Part shown: positions 34,201 through 45,437 of the stretch, in pieces
How positions within the stretch are numbered: the stretch's first letter is position 1
Layout: the number at the start of each line of letters is the position of its first letter
Origin: Plutella xylostella
Taxonomy: Eukaryota; Arthropoda; Insecta; Lepidoptera; Plutellidae
Direction: 5' to 3'
DNA: 64,000 bases
Assembly: GCF_932276165.1 (NCBI RefSeq)
Contig: NC_063995.1
Span: 5,580,001-5,644,000 of the forward strand
Notes under the pieces: model-generated
Seen by the model: only the letters and a program-made list of their open reading frames with translations
The model's database searches: none
What the model was told of the DNA's origin: nothing
Program-made: the position numbers and the translations under genes

Positions 34201-37200
34201 CAAGCGGCCCTCGCGCACGCCCATCATCATCATCCCCGCCTCCACCACCGCGCTCGTCTCCATGTTCAATGTTAAGGACATGCTGCAGGATTTCAAGTGA
34301 GTGTTATTTGTTTTTTTTTTAACTCACAAATCCTATACTGTATTCATTCTTATTTGGCACAAAAGGTAAACAATCTTTGTTTGTCTTTTTAATAAAAATA
34401 CTATTATACAAATAAACTACAGCCAAAATAAATGGTTAAATTACGAAATCAATAATTTTTACTTGTAAGTATTTAATTTGTCATTATGTTTTATTTTATA
34501 ACTTAGTTTTTAAATTAATTGAAATAAAAAGACACTCCAAGACTGCTCAAAATTTGTGCCAAGTAAGAAAAAATACATTATTCGCGTCCTGGCGGTAAGC
34601 GGCCCTCGCGCACGCCCATCATCATCATCCCCGCCTCCACCACCGCGCTTGTCTCCATGTTCAATGTTAAGGATATGCTGCAGGACTTCAAGTGAGTGTT
34701 ATTAGTATTTAGTTGTAACATTTACACCTCCTACGTCCTGCTACTGTTGCGCAATTGACTACACTGGCGCTCATCACTCATTAAATAGGAGTCGAACTTA
34801 TTCTAATAGTAGTATTAAATTTTCAGGTTTAGTTTAATTAAACAACGACAGATAATTTGAACATACCTTGGAAATTTTGACTATATATTAGGGGGGACGG
34901 CAACTAAGGGATAACTTATTTATGAACATGACCATTGCTTTATATCGAGCGTGAATACATAGAAATGAAAATGGTTATTTATATTGTTTGTATTTACAGG
35001 TTCGTACCAACGGAACAGAAGAAGGCGGAAGGCTCAGGGCGAGAAAATGAAGTATTATTGCAGAGGAGGAAAGGGGACGTGGCCGCTCCCAGCGCCGCTT
35101 CTATTACTGTAAGTAAATCTAAATAGACAACATAAAACACAAAGAACCGCGACGAAGCACATTATTATTTAACCCGATGAGATAATGGAGTGGTAGGTAC
35201 TACTAGGGATATATTGAAAAAGCTAACCAGCTTCCGCAAATCTTCACGAGTTACCTGTAACTGCCTTTTTTTGCCTGAATTTTCTTCAATCTCTTATTCT
35301 CTTATAACGATATAAATCTGCTGTCCAAGTACAAGATCACACTAACCGCTCATTTCTCCGCAGGTGCCTTACCGCGTGGTGGACAACCCGGCGCGGCTGT
35401 CGGCGGCGGAGTGGGACCGCGTGGTGGCCGTGTTCGTGCAGGGGCCCGCCTGGCAGTTCAAGGGCTGGCCCTGGGACGGCAACCCCGTGCAGATCTTCTC
35501 TAATAGTGAGTTGAAGGGCTCTTAAAATGTAAAAGGTGAAGTGGCAGTTGGCCTGCCATATATGCCGAAGAACTGATGATCGGTGAACTAAACAGTGGGA
35601 TGGAGACCATAGTTAGGCTAAACGAGTGGAGACTATAGTGGAACCGTCGATCTTAGGCTGGTAGTGGCTGGATGTGGAAGGCCAAGAACCGACTGTTGAG
35701 GCACTAATGTGTGTCTAGCAGTGGACGATGCTTATAATAGTGAAAAAAACCGTAGCAGTTCTGTCACAGCTCCCTGTCCCGCTTGCACACATCGGCGCGC
35801 ATCAAGAGCGAGTGAAATAGAAAGCGCATGCGCCTTGCGCACACACTGTTTAAAAAACCGCCTTATTTATTTGCTATTTTGCCCTTGCAGTATGCGCGTT
35901 CCACCTGAAGTACGACGAGATGAAGCTGGACGCGAACGTGGCGCGCTGGGCGGTGACCGTGCTGAACCTGAGCCGCACCAAGCGCCACCTCGACCGCTCC
36001 GTGCTCATGGCCTTCTGGGAGACGCTCGACAAGTAAGTCTCACTGTTGTACGTGTGTGAAATGTGTAGGTGTAAGCTTAGCGTGTAAGAGATTCTTATAG
36101 CGATGTGAAGGATGAGGCATTCGATTAGCGTCTATTGCTGGCTTCCTAGGATATAAATTTTGGGGTGTCGTGGTGTGTTTAGTAGTAGTACCTTTACAGA
36201 ACTACCGGTCGACTTGCTTTGCTTTGCTTTCCTTCTTCTGGCCTGCTTTGCTTTGCTAGTGGTGGTTGCTGACTGGACTACAAACCACCATAATCTCTTC
36301 GCTGGTGGCTCCAAGTAGCTGTCGTGCACGCAGCGGCCACACCCCGGTAAACCGCGTCGACCCGCGGGCTAAACCTAGTGAAGGGGACTGTGCACACTTC
36401 GGTGGACATAGTTACCGACGGGTGATCCCCCGTTTAGTGCATGAAGACTGCTCCGGTGTAGGAGGCGGGCCCTGTCAATATGACAAACAATCCGGCTACT
36501 ACAGCGGTGTAGCGTCGCAATGTGACAAGCGTAGGGCGCATGTCTGGATCTTTTTAAAGACTTGTGGCCTGTCACTGCATCCTGTCATCCTTTCCAGCCG
36601 TATCGGTTTACCGCTCCGTTGGGACAAGGGAGGGCCGGACGAGAGAGGGGATATGCAACTGCGCAACTGTTTATCCACTAAAAATTTTCACGCGCTGATG
36701 ACACCAAGCTAGAACCTGGACTATGAGCACAAGCCCTACGGCGATGGATTTGTTGGCGGGAGGAACGTGAATAGGTGATTTCAGTTTCTAGTCGGCAATC
36801 TGCACGTAGGCGGTCAGATGAGAGTGGTCGCTCCTTGAATCGACAGAGGCAGGATTAGAGGTTCGGCAGCACATCTGACGACAAAGCAGGCCTATTTAGG
36901 ATCACTCTGCTTTCCCCAATCCGGGGAGGGGCCTAGAAAAGGTGGCCTAAAAATTGTCTGTCTCACCGTAACCCAGTTGGCAGGCCGTGGTCTTCTGGGC
37001 ACCAACCAAATATCGCGGTCGAAAAACACATAAAAACACGATTTACATTGCTACCTGGAATGTCAGGACTTTACTGGATAATCCGAACAACCTTTGTCCT
37101 GAAAGAAAAACGGCTTGGATAGCCCGTGAACTATCTCGCTATAATGTTGATATTGCGGCAATAAGCGAGACGCACCTTGCAGATAGCGGAAAGTTGTGTG

Positions 37201-40200
37201 AGGAGCTTGGTGGCTATACCTACTACTGGAGCGGAAAGCCTGCTAGTGAGCGCTCGGCTAGTGGCGTTGGGTTTGCCATAAAGAACTCGATTGCAAGATC
37301 CTTGATGGAGCCACCTAAAAGTATCAATGACCGGCTTATGACACTTCGTCTCCATACGGCCAAAAATAAATTCCTCCACCTGATCAGTGTTTATGCGCCT
37401 ACTCTTCCCTCATCAGAGGACGTCAAACAAAAATTCTACGACGAGCTTAGAAACGTACTGGCAAAGATTCCAACCACCGATAAAATCATCCTGCTTGGCG
37501 ACTTCAATGCGAGAGTTGGCACTGAACATGAAGCATGGACAGATGTTCTTGGTCGGCATGGAGTGGGCAACTGCAATACAAATGGCTTTGCACTACTTCA
37601 AGTCTGTGCTGAATTTAATCTTAGTATCACGAACACTTTCTTCCGCTTGCCAAATAAGTTAAAAACGTCATGGATGCACCCCCGCTCTAAACATTGGCAC
37701 CTTCTAGATTACGTGATCGTTCGAAGAAGTGATATTAAAGATGTCCTCATAACAAGAGCTATGCGAGGTGCTGAGGGATGGACTGACCACAGACTTATTC
37801 GCTCACAAATGAGATTGCACTACAAACCTCCACGCAGAGCACAACATAAAATCTCACCAAAGTTGGCATTCGCTACATTAAGTCAGGACCATGAGTTGCG
37901 GCATAAACTGGATACTCATTTTGGCACTGCGTTTCCATCAGTTGACAGGAGCGTGTCAGCGGGCGAAAGTTGGCGTACGTACGCGGATTCTTTACGAGAA
38001 GTCTCCCAACGAGTAGTTGGCAAACCACAAAAGAGAAACCAAGATTGGTTCGACGAATGTGATGCGGAACTTCAGAAACTCGTCGAGGACTCCAGACGCG
38101 CACTAAAAACCACCACAAATGCCTTACAACGCCGAAATATACAGCAAGAGCTAAAAGCTAAAGTGCGTGAACAAAAAAACCGCTGGTGGCGCTCCAAGTC
38201 CGAGGAACTACAGAATTTCGCCGACTCTAACCAAACGGCAAAGTTTTTCGAAGGTTTGAAAGCTATCTTTGGACCAAAACAACATCTGACGGCCCCGATC
38301 TACTCACGCGACAAGTCAAAGCGCCTAACAGATCCTGATGAGGTCCTCGCACGATGGGCGGAGCATTTTTGTGAAGTTCTGAATCCCAGCAGTCAGGGAG
38401 CTGACCTTTCATACATCAACCAACTTGAGAATCTGCCTATAGCTCCGGATCTGGGTAATCCGCCCTCGTTCCAAGAATTTCATCAGGCAATAAAGCGACT
38501 TAAAAATGGAAAAGCGTCTGGTTCGGATAATTTACCGGCTGAAGTATTTAAGTATGGCGGCCCAAATATAAAGAACAGACTGTTCGAGCTGGTGCTGCAA
38601 ATATGGGAGACTGAAAATATACCACAGGAGTGGAAGGATGCAAACCTGTGCAAGTTGTACAAAGGCAAAGGCAGAATGTCAGATTGCGGATCGTACAGAG
38701 GCATAGCTCTTCTTTCTGCTGCTGGAAAAGTCCTGTCGCACATCATCAACGGGCGACTAAACCAGCTCGCAGAGAATTACCTTCCAGAAAGCCAGTGTGG
38801 ATTTCGTCCCTTTAGAGGCACAGTCGACGCTATATTTGTCGTCAAGCAGCTACAGGAGAAACATCTGGAACAATACCGTGACCTCTACCTGTGCTTTGTG
38901 GACCTAGAAAAGGCCTTTGATAGAGTACCGAGAACTGCACTCTGGGCTGTTCTTGAGAAGATTGGTTGCCCTGTGAAATTTACCAACTTAATACGCCAAT
39001 TCCACGATGGCATGTTGGCCAGAGTCCAGCATGAGAACAATTTCACAGACCAATTTCCTGTTACCAGTGGTGTCAAGCAAGGCTGCGTAATGGCCCCAAC
39101 GCTCTTTGCCATTTACTTCGCTGCAACGATGAACGATGCGCTAGCAAAATGCAACAACCCAATAACGCTTAACGTCCGATCAGACAAAAGCGTCTTTAAT
39201 ATTTCACGCTTTAAAGCAAGAAGCAAAGTCCAGAAACTCCCTGTACTCGAGATATTATATGCTGATGACGTCTGTTTGGTAGCAGATAGCGCAGAAAACT
39301 TGCAGCTGTACTTAGACAACTTAGACGAATCGTGTCGCAAATTCGGACTGGTAATAAGCGTGTCGAAAACACAGATCCTGAAACAACCTGCAAGGGAACA
39401 TCTGCAAATGAGACCGCAATTTATCTGGACAGAAAACAATTAGAGGAGGTCCAATGCTTTCGTTACCTTGGAAACCTAATTCGCAGTGACAATCGCCTCG
39501 AGTCTGAGCTCTCTGCTCGTATTGCCAGTGCTGCTGCTGCCTTTGGAAGGCTCAATCGAAGAGTATGGGACTCACATGACCTACAGCTCCGAACAAAACT
39601 AAGCGTCTACAAAGCAATAATATTACCACTGCTCCTCTATTCCTCGGAGACCTGGTGCCTTTATAGAGGTGATATTAGACGATTGGATGTGTTCCACATG
39701 AGGTGCCTACGATCAGTTCTGCGAGTCACCTGGGAGGATCGTGTGCCTAACTCGGAGATTCTTCGTCGCGCCAACATGACCGGCATGGAGTGCCTACTTA
39801 CTTATGAAAGGACAGCTAAGATGGTGTGGCCACCTGGTGCGGATGGACGACTCCAGATTGCCAAAGTCTGTCTTTTACTCTGAGCTGTCGAATGGGAAAC
39901 GGAGAGTCGGAGGCCAGCACTTACGGTACAAGGACGTACTGAAGCGTCACCTGGTATCGTGCGACATATCTTGTGAGACGTGGGAGGAACTGGCCCAGAA
40001 CAGACGCGAATGGCGAAATGCAGTCATGAAAGGCACGGCCAATTTTGAACACGCCCGGCTCCAAGACCTTGACACCAAACGCCAGCATCGGAAAGCTCGC
40101 CCAAAGCCCACCTACGACTACACTTACAACTCAAGTGGCCAGCTCTTCTGCTACACCTGCCGAAGAGTATTCAAAACAAAGTTCGGGTTCGCCAGCCACT

Positions 40201-41137
40201 GTCGAGCACACGCCCGGAACTAGCTCGGTGTCGCCGTCGACGGATACGTCGTGGAGGACATCATCATCATCATCATCATCATCAGGATATAAATGGTGGA
40301 AATTCATTCCGTCAGTGAATTACTCGAAGGAATCAATTGCAGTCGATAGACTTATCGCAAAAATAAGCTAATAATGCTTAATGCCTATAAGACAGTTGTT
40401 TATTATTGAGATAAAGTTGAGGGTGGCAGTCTCGCTGGGCAATGAGAGTGCTCAACCTGAGCCGCACCAAGCGCCATCTCGACCGCTCCGTGCTCATGGC
40501 CTTCTAGGAGACGCTCGACAAGTATGTACCCGTGTGTGTGAAATGTGTAGATGTGAGTTTAGCATGTAGTAGGTCTTCTGAGCGTTGTGAAAGAGTTAAC
40601 CAGCCAGATTGGCGACCGTTGCTGACTTCCTAGGGTGCAACGGACGCTACAGGGTGGAAATTTTTCAGTGAGCTTACAGAAGGCAAGTCAAAGTTGACAG
40701 GCTTATCGCGAAAATAAGCTGTTTCGTAATAATGCTGTTACGTACTTAATCAACTTGTATGGGACAGTTGTTTATTTTTGAGATGAGCTAACTTGACGGG
40801 CTAGACAGTGAGAGTGCTCAACCACAGCCGCACAAAAAGCCACCTCTATCGTTCCGTGACTACGTGCCTCTATATGTGTGAAATGTGTAGATATGAATTT
40901 AGGAATGAGAGCTTGGTAGTCTGTATACAATGTTATGCAAAGTGGAATTACAGTCATCTTATCTTCACCAATGGTAAGCCACAATTTTTGTCAATCCATA
41001 CCCAACCTTAGTTTCTGTTTCTTACTAGTCACATCACCTTTCTATAGATAAGTATGATACAAGTGTAATATAAATAACACATGCTTTTGTCTTGTTCCAG
41101 GCATATGATGAAAAACAAACCCCACCTTAGGTTTTAA
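31274..41137 (+). CDS. hyx: hyrax: Cdc73/parafibromin, Paf1 complex subunit
   Basis: Cdc73 is a nuclear subunit of the Paf1 elongation complex; in flies Hyrax also aids Wnt target transcription. Exons: 31274-31404, 31495-31600, 31677-31796, 32009-32154, 32492-32717, 33039-33207, 33632-33763, 34107-34296, 35000-35108, 35364-35505, 35891-36032, 41101-41137. They join in frame to 1650 nt, 549 aa (human protein 531). N-terminus MADPLSLLRQYN, then VKEYYTLECLLF; nuclear signal KKPRIEE near residue 134; the SLSEAMSVEKIAAIKAK block; the C-terminal Ras-like domain from about 376 (PSRTPIIIIPASTTALV, VFVQGPAWQFKGWPW, KRHLDRSVLMAFWETLDK) to the end HMMKNKPHLRF. Exons 6-8 are extended by Pro/Ala/Gly-rich insertions. 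The last intron (5.1 kb) holds a LINE and two copies of exon 11. The final exon encodes only 12 residues. Confidence 0.96.
33251..33400 (+). mobile_element. Decayed RTE-type tail in hyrax intron 6
   Basis: 'gttactctttcaagttaatt' and 'ctactgaacggattttcgtc' align with the tail at 28150-28200 (ctgttactctttcacgcc..ctactgaacggattt). Strongly diverged. Confidence 0.45.
34591..34705 (+). pseudogene. Duplicate of the 3' half of hyrax exon 8
   Basis: 34591-34691 repeats 34196-34296, the part coding GGKRPSRTPIIIIPAS to MLQDFK, together with the donor tcaa|gtgagtgttatt. The four differences seen (ggc/ggt, ctc/ctt, gac/gat, gat/gac) are all third-position and silent. No usable acceptor in phase precedes it; an in-frame taa stands upstream. 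It is therefore probably not an exon, but its donor is intact and could compete with the true one. Confidence 0.85.
36159..40283 (+). mobile_element. Near full-length APE-type LINE in the last hyrax intron
   Basis: The insertion is bounded by an 11-bp duplication, aggatataaat (36148-36158 and 40284-40294), and ends in an (atc)n tail at about 40258-40283. The 5' leader is about 830 bp. The coding region has an apurinic endonuclease (ATWNVRT, LLGDFNARVG, DHRLI), reverse transcriptase and a C-terminal zinc finger. The style resembles the endonuclease-RT elements often mislabelled craniofacial development protein 2. RTE-like or a related clade; not settled. Confidence 0.9.
36987..40223 (+). pseudogene. 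LINE polyprotein: endonuclease, reverse transcriptase, C2H2 finger (two frameshifts)
   Basis: The first open block, ending 39443, has ATWNVRT, SETHLAD, GDFNARVG and HWHLLDYVIV (endonuclease), then FVDLEKAFDRV, GVKQGCVMAPTLF and YADDVCLVAD (RT). The frame shifts near 39400 into a block ending 39883 (CFRYLGNLIRSD, LLYSSETWCLY), and again near 39820 into the last block, which ends with CYTCRRVF..H..H, a C2H2 finger. The 36987 codon is GTG, not ATG, so the true start is unclear. Two frameshifts in otherwise well-kept sequence suggest a fairly recent loss. Confidence 0.85.
40430..40800 (+). pseudogene. Second copy of hyrax exon 11 3' half with following intron
   Basis: 40432-40521 repeats the exon 11 segment from 'ctgagccgcaccaagcgcc' to 'gagacgctcgacaa', but tgg (Trp) is tag and the donor is gtatgt instead of gtaagt. 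The intron copied with it (to about 40800) matches the original intron once the LINE is removed: both hold 'cttatcgc(a/g)aaaataagct' and gacagttgtttatt. It is a tandem duplication of about 370 bp. Confidence 0.85.
40801..40915 (+). pseudogene. Third, more decayed copy of the hyrax exon 11 junction
   Basis: 'agtgagagtgctcaaccaca' then gccgcacaaaaagccacctc and 'tgtgtgaaatgtgtagatat' follow the order of the second copy with more changes; the donor is lost. Together with the functional exon this makes a three-unit array. Confidence 0.75.
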
Positions 41138-41569
41138 GTCTGTTGATAGCTTTAACAAATTCTATATAACTGTGTGAATAGTCCAAATCCTTTCAATAGT
41201 GAAGAGTATCTAAGTCAATTCATACCATTGTAGGAGTATTTTGGCTAACAAACATAGGAATTACAATGTTATTGTATTTTAAATGATTCTTGTATTGATA
41301 CTTTTTTGTGAACATAATGTTATGTTGTTATAGTGAATATCCTCATGGATGGGTAAGGCTTATATTGCTGCTACTTTAGACTCTTTCTTAAATACTATTG
41401 CACTTGAAGGACAAAAACCGTTCTGTATTATAATTATTATTATAAATTCATTTTCTCTAGTATATTCATTATAATTATTATAGGTTAGTAAAGTGGCCCG
41501 GGCCCATTCACAGACCTCTACACACACAGCCATGAATCTCTTTTATTATTACGTCATTATGATATCAGC
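41138..41569 (+). other. hyrax 3' untranslated region
   Basis: Non-coding sequence after the hyrax stop. No AATAAA was seen before the transposon that starts at 41575; the first signals lie inside that element (near 41785 and 42345) or just after it (near 43290). The transcript may end within transposon sequence. Confidence 0.4.
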
Positions 41570-41574
41570 TTAAA

Positions 41575-43283
41575 CAGGGTGTCCACTTTCTGGAAAGTCA
41601 GGGATAGTCAGGGAAAAGTCAGGGAAGCTCAAGGTGGTCATGGAAAGTCAGGGAAATTGATGGGCCACCTGGAAAGTCAGGGAAAAATGACTAGTAAAGC
41701 ATATTTTTTCGCAAAATTGTAGTTCTTTCCTTTGCTAGTTATTATTTTTGTTCTTCTATTTTAAACGTAAAATACATTAGTCATAAAATAAAATCTCGTA
41801 AGCCAGATTCCAGACTCAGTTCATAGTTTGTTAAAAAGTAAAATGATGTCCTTTTAATTAAATTTCTTTCAAAAGAGTGGGACTCAGCTTGCCGTTCTGA
41901 ATAACTTTTATTTTAAGAGTTCGTGATGAAAAATTAGTCCCCATATAACGTGTTGGTGCAGATGCGTTGTATCGGCGCTCATTTCACTCATCAATTCTCA
42001 TAATTTGCTACGGCGGCTAGCGGGAGCGTATGCAGAAGCGTGGCCTCCTCGCGGCACCTAATGAATTTTTTAAAGCGTCGCGCCCATACGAAGATATATG
42101 ATTTTGGTTTTGTTTTAATTAAATTAATTACGGTATTTACAAAGCTTAACACGCTTTACTCGAGTTATTTCTGTTATGAAGGTCCTAAGATTACTATACC
42201 CCTGTTGCTAGTACAAGTTTTATACATGAATTAAATAGTTTATTTTATGTACCTGCTTCCAACTTCTCATAAAAAAAAATTATGAGAAGGCGTACTTCTT
42301 CAAAGCACTCTGTACTAATCGTACCATCAATAAGTGTGCTTAAATAAAATAAAATAGGTATAACTAACGTCTTTTGCTAATAACCAGTGGATCCCACTTG
42401 GGTTTCAAAAATTTAAATGACTTTTCTCAAAAGTAAAATGATATTTTGAAAAGTAAAAAAATATATATTTCGCAAAAACAAAAAAGAATTACACGTTATG
42501 GCAAAATAAAAGTATTGAAACTTTGTTGTAGGGTGGTAGGATGTCGGGTAATGCTGAATTTCGGGTAATTCTGATTTTTGCTGATTTCTTCCAAACGCAG
42601 CCATACTTTGAACCGTGGAACCATTCACCTTGATGGCAACTTAATCTTCTACCTCGCTTGGGTTGACTCAGGGCGCTAGAACCGAGCGTGCGTGTTAAAA
42701 CGTAAAATTAGTAAAAAAATACTAATTTTTGAATTTTCGGAATTACCCGCATATCGGTAATTAAGAAATCAGTTAAGTTATTTAACTGATTGTTTTTTCA
42801 TCCAAAAGATTGTCGTTTTTTTTCACTACGTTCGGAGTTTAAAAACCCTAGCTCTACAAAAACAAAACAAACCCTAGCTCTCTATGTATATTTTTTGTAT
42901 TTAAATTTCCGGATATAGCCAACTAGGGTAATTCCGAATTTTGGAACATTTTATTATGAAATTCTGTGGATCGGGTAATTCCGAATTATAAATATCATAC
43001 CAATGTGTATTAGTACTTCTGCCTACCCCGCAAGGAAGTACATTAGGACAAGCTGTGAGTGTTTATATTATTATTACATCTGGGCAGTTCTAGACAATAT
43101 TTCGAAATAAGATTTTACAAGGCACTTTTTACAGCCCCTGTATAAATATTTTACGCAGTCGAAGTTTTCTTAATAAGTGCTTTTGTTTATTTTGATCTCT
43201 AGTCAGGGAAAATTTCTAAAATGGTCAGGGAAAGTCAGGGAAAAGTCAGGGAATTTTTTGGAGCATTCTGAGTGGACACCCTG
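41575..43283. mobile_element. 1.7-kb non-autonomous DNA transposon with 'gtcagggaaa' subterminal arrays
   Basis: Inverted ends cagggtgtccact / agtggacaccctg, flanked by ttaaa on both sides (41570-41574, 43284-43288), which fits a TTAA-type target. Inside each end 'aaagtcagggaaa' repeats several times in the same direction. The interior (about 42530-42990) has several copies of 'gggtaattccgaatt' in both directions. No transposase ORF. The superfamily is uncertain. Confidence 0.75.
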
Positions 43284-43299
43284 TTAAAATAAAATAAAT

Positions 43300-43980
43300 T
43301 ATGCTTATCTATCTATGGGGATCGTAATACAAGTTTCTATACATTTATTAGCTTTTGGACACATCAATAATTGTTATTGTAACATATACTTGGTAGGCTC
43401 AGACATAGACTTTTCAATTATTATGTAATGAATTTTATTATTTTGTGCAATTTTTATAGTATAATTTTTACAGCTTGTTCTTGGATCTACTGTGACTGTA
43501 GAATAACTTTTTAATAATATATGAATAGAAATGGACATTGAAGAGAACTTTTGTCACGGACATTGTATTCTAGTTTTCACTTAAAACTAAACTTCGTAAT
43601 TTTTCGCTTAAATTTCAGTCGTACTTAGAAATAGCTTCACAATATTCACTTCACTCTCTTTGTTCGCATTCATATATTTTAAGTCTGTGTTTTAGACTCT
43701 TTCTTTAGAATGCATGACTTTAAGCCCTAATGTTGTATGATACAATTAGTATCTCATCCTATCTCATCTGTAGGTGTCGCTGAAATGTGCTAAATGGTAA
43801 GAATTCACGAGGAAAGTTCAGAGGTCTGTGATTGATCTTTGACGTTTACGTAAAAATTAAACTGTTGAAATAACCTACAACTTTTCATTTAAAACTTACC
43901 TTAGCCTTTACTTTATGTTTAATGCCGAAATGGGTAGGTAAACCAACTATGAAACCTGAAACAAAATGAAGATAGACGAA
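43300..43980. other. Spacer between the convergent hyrax and SLC7 genes
   Basis: AT-rich, no ORF or repeat recognised. It may contain the hyrax polyadenylation site. Confidence 0.35.
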
Positions 43981-43991
43981 TATTTTCTGTC

Positions 43992-44008
43992 TTTATTTAA
44001 AATTTATT
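43992..44008 (-). terminator. Candidate polyadenylation signals of the SLC7 gene
   Basis: On the minus strand AATAAA occurs at 43997-43992 and 44008-44003, about 1.4 kb downstream of the SLC7 stop. The interval 44010-45437 has no other feature and would be the 3'UTR. Confidence 0.35.
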
Positions 44009-45437
44009 TTATTCCAATGATCCTGTATAACAAACAATAAATATTTTCTCTCTCAGAGATTATACATTAGTACATAGTATTTTATATTTAACTTTTTTCT
44101 GTACACAAAATAAAACCATTAGTTTTTTACCCATAACAATATCACATCGTTATGTCTGTACTCATGTGTGCCCGATATTACTTTGTAGTTAGATAGATAG
44201 CTAGTAGGTCATACACTACTATGTAACATTAGATATTCATATTTATAATTCAATTAGGTACACACTACTTGGATAACTACAAGCAATGTGTAGTATTTAC
44301 GCTAGTATTTAGGTAACTATGTCTTTTACACCTTGGGCTACGGCACTGCAACTAACAAAAAACTTTGTACAAAAACATTGTTATGAGTAATAATAATAAA
44401 AGAGATAAAATCATAATGAAAAAAAACATTGGCTCGGATGGAGTCGGCCGCCCCGGTAAGGAATGATAGGACCAAATTATACCGATCGCGGGTCCCCTCC
44501 ACCGCTCGCTACTCAAAAACCTATAAGTATGTTAATATTCTGCACACTTTAAGTCTTCAAAAAGGGAACAGCATGGTAATAAAGAAATAACTAATATTAT
44601 AATCACACAAATATTCTCGAGAAGTCTGTGAGCTGTTCCCAAAATAACAAAGTTATTAAAATAGTACAAGTATAAAAAATAAAACACCTGGCTATGCAAA
44701 ATTGAGTCTAAGGTTTCCTTATGGATGATATGATGAGCTAAATACTATGAGCTTAGCACAATCACTCATAGTTACAATAACAGGTCTTGTGCACAGCTGA
44801 GATTTGTCTTTCAAAATGACGACATAAAGACTTTTAAAATTAAATCATCTTAATTTTGTAAACAAATTGAACATTAGTTTGTGCAGTATTAAACAGAGAT
44901 CGATTGTAAACAATTGACTAATACCCCGATACGTTTACCTATCATAATGTAAAAAGGTTACAATCTCAGCATGTGCGAGCCCTTATTAAAGGAATGATTC
45001 GTGCAATCTAACGAAATGAGATGAGAAGATTATGGCTAGCTTCACAATATCAACAGAACATACCCACGCCATTTGGCAACAATACACAAATACTTCATTA
45101 TTAATATTATAATCAAAATATTTGTAATTATTACATCAATGACAAATAATATGTTCTGACAACTTTTAAAATGTATAAAATACATAACATTTTGTGAAAG
45201 TATTGCATAAAGACAATTTTATATCAAATTTTAATTCCAAATTATAAAAATTACAACATCAGTCAGTTAAATTATAACAATATGTCTCATTTAACATTAC
45301 TTTAATAATTTTGAGGGGCATTTCAATTTGCATAATAGGTACTTTTTAGATTAAGTATGTATTGTATTTAAGTAGCTCTACCTAGGTACTTATAAAATGT
45401 TCGTCACTACTGCTCGTTTAAAGTCAAGCAATGACTA

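Noticed and set aside
34591..34691. Alternative hyrax exon 8b
   Set aside because: No acceptor gives a usable phase, and a stop stands in frame upstream, so mutually exclusive splicing is not supported.
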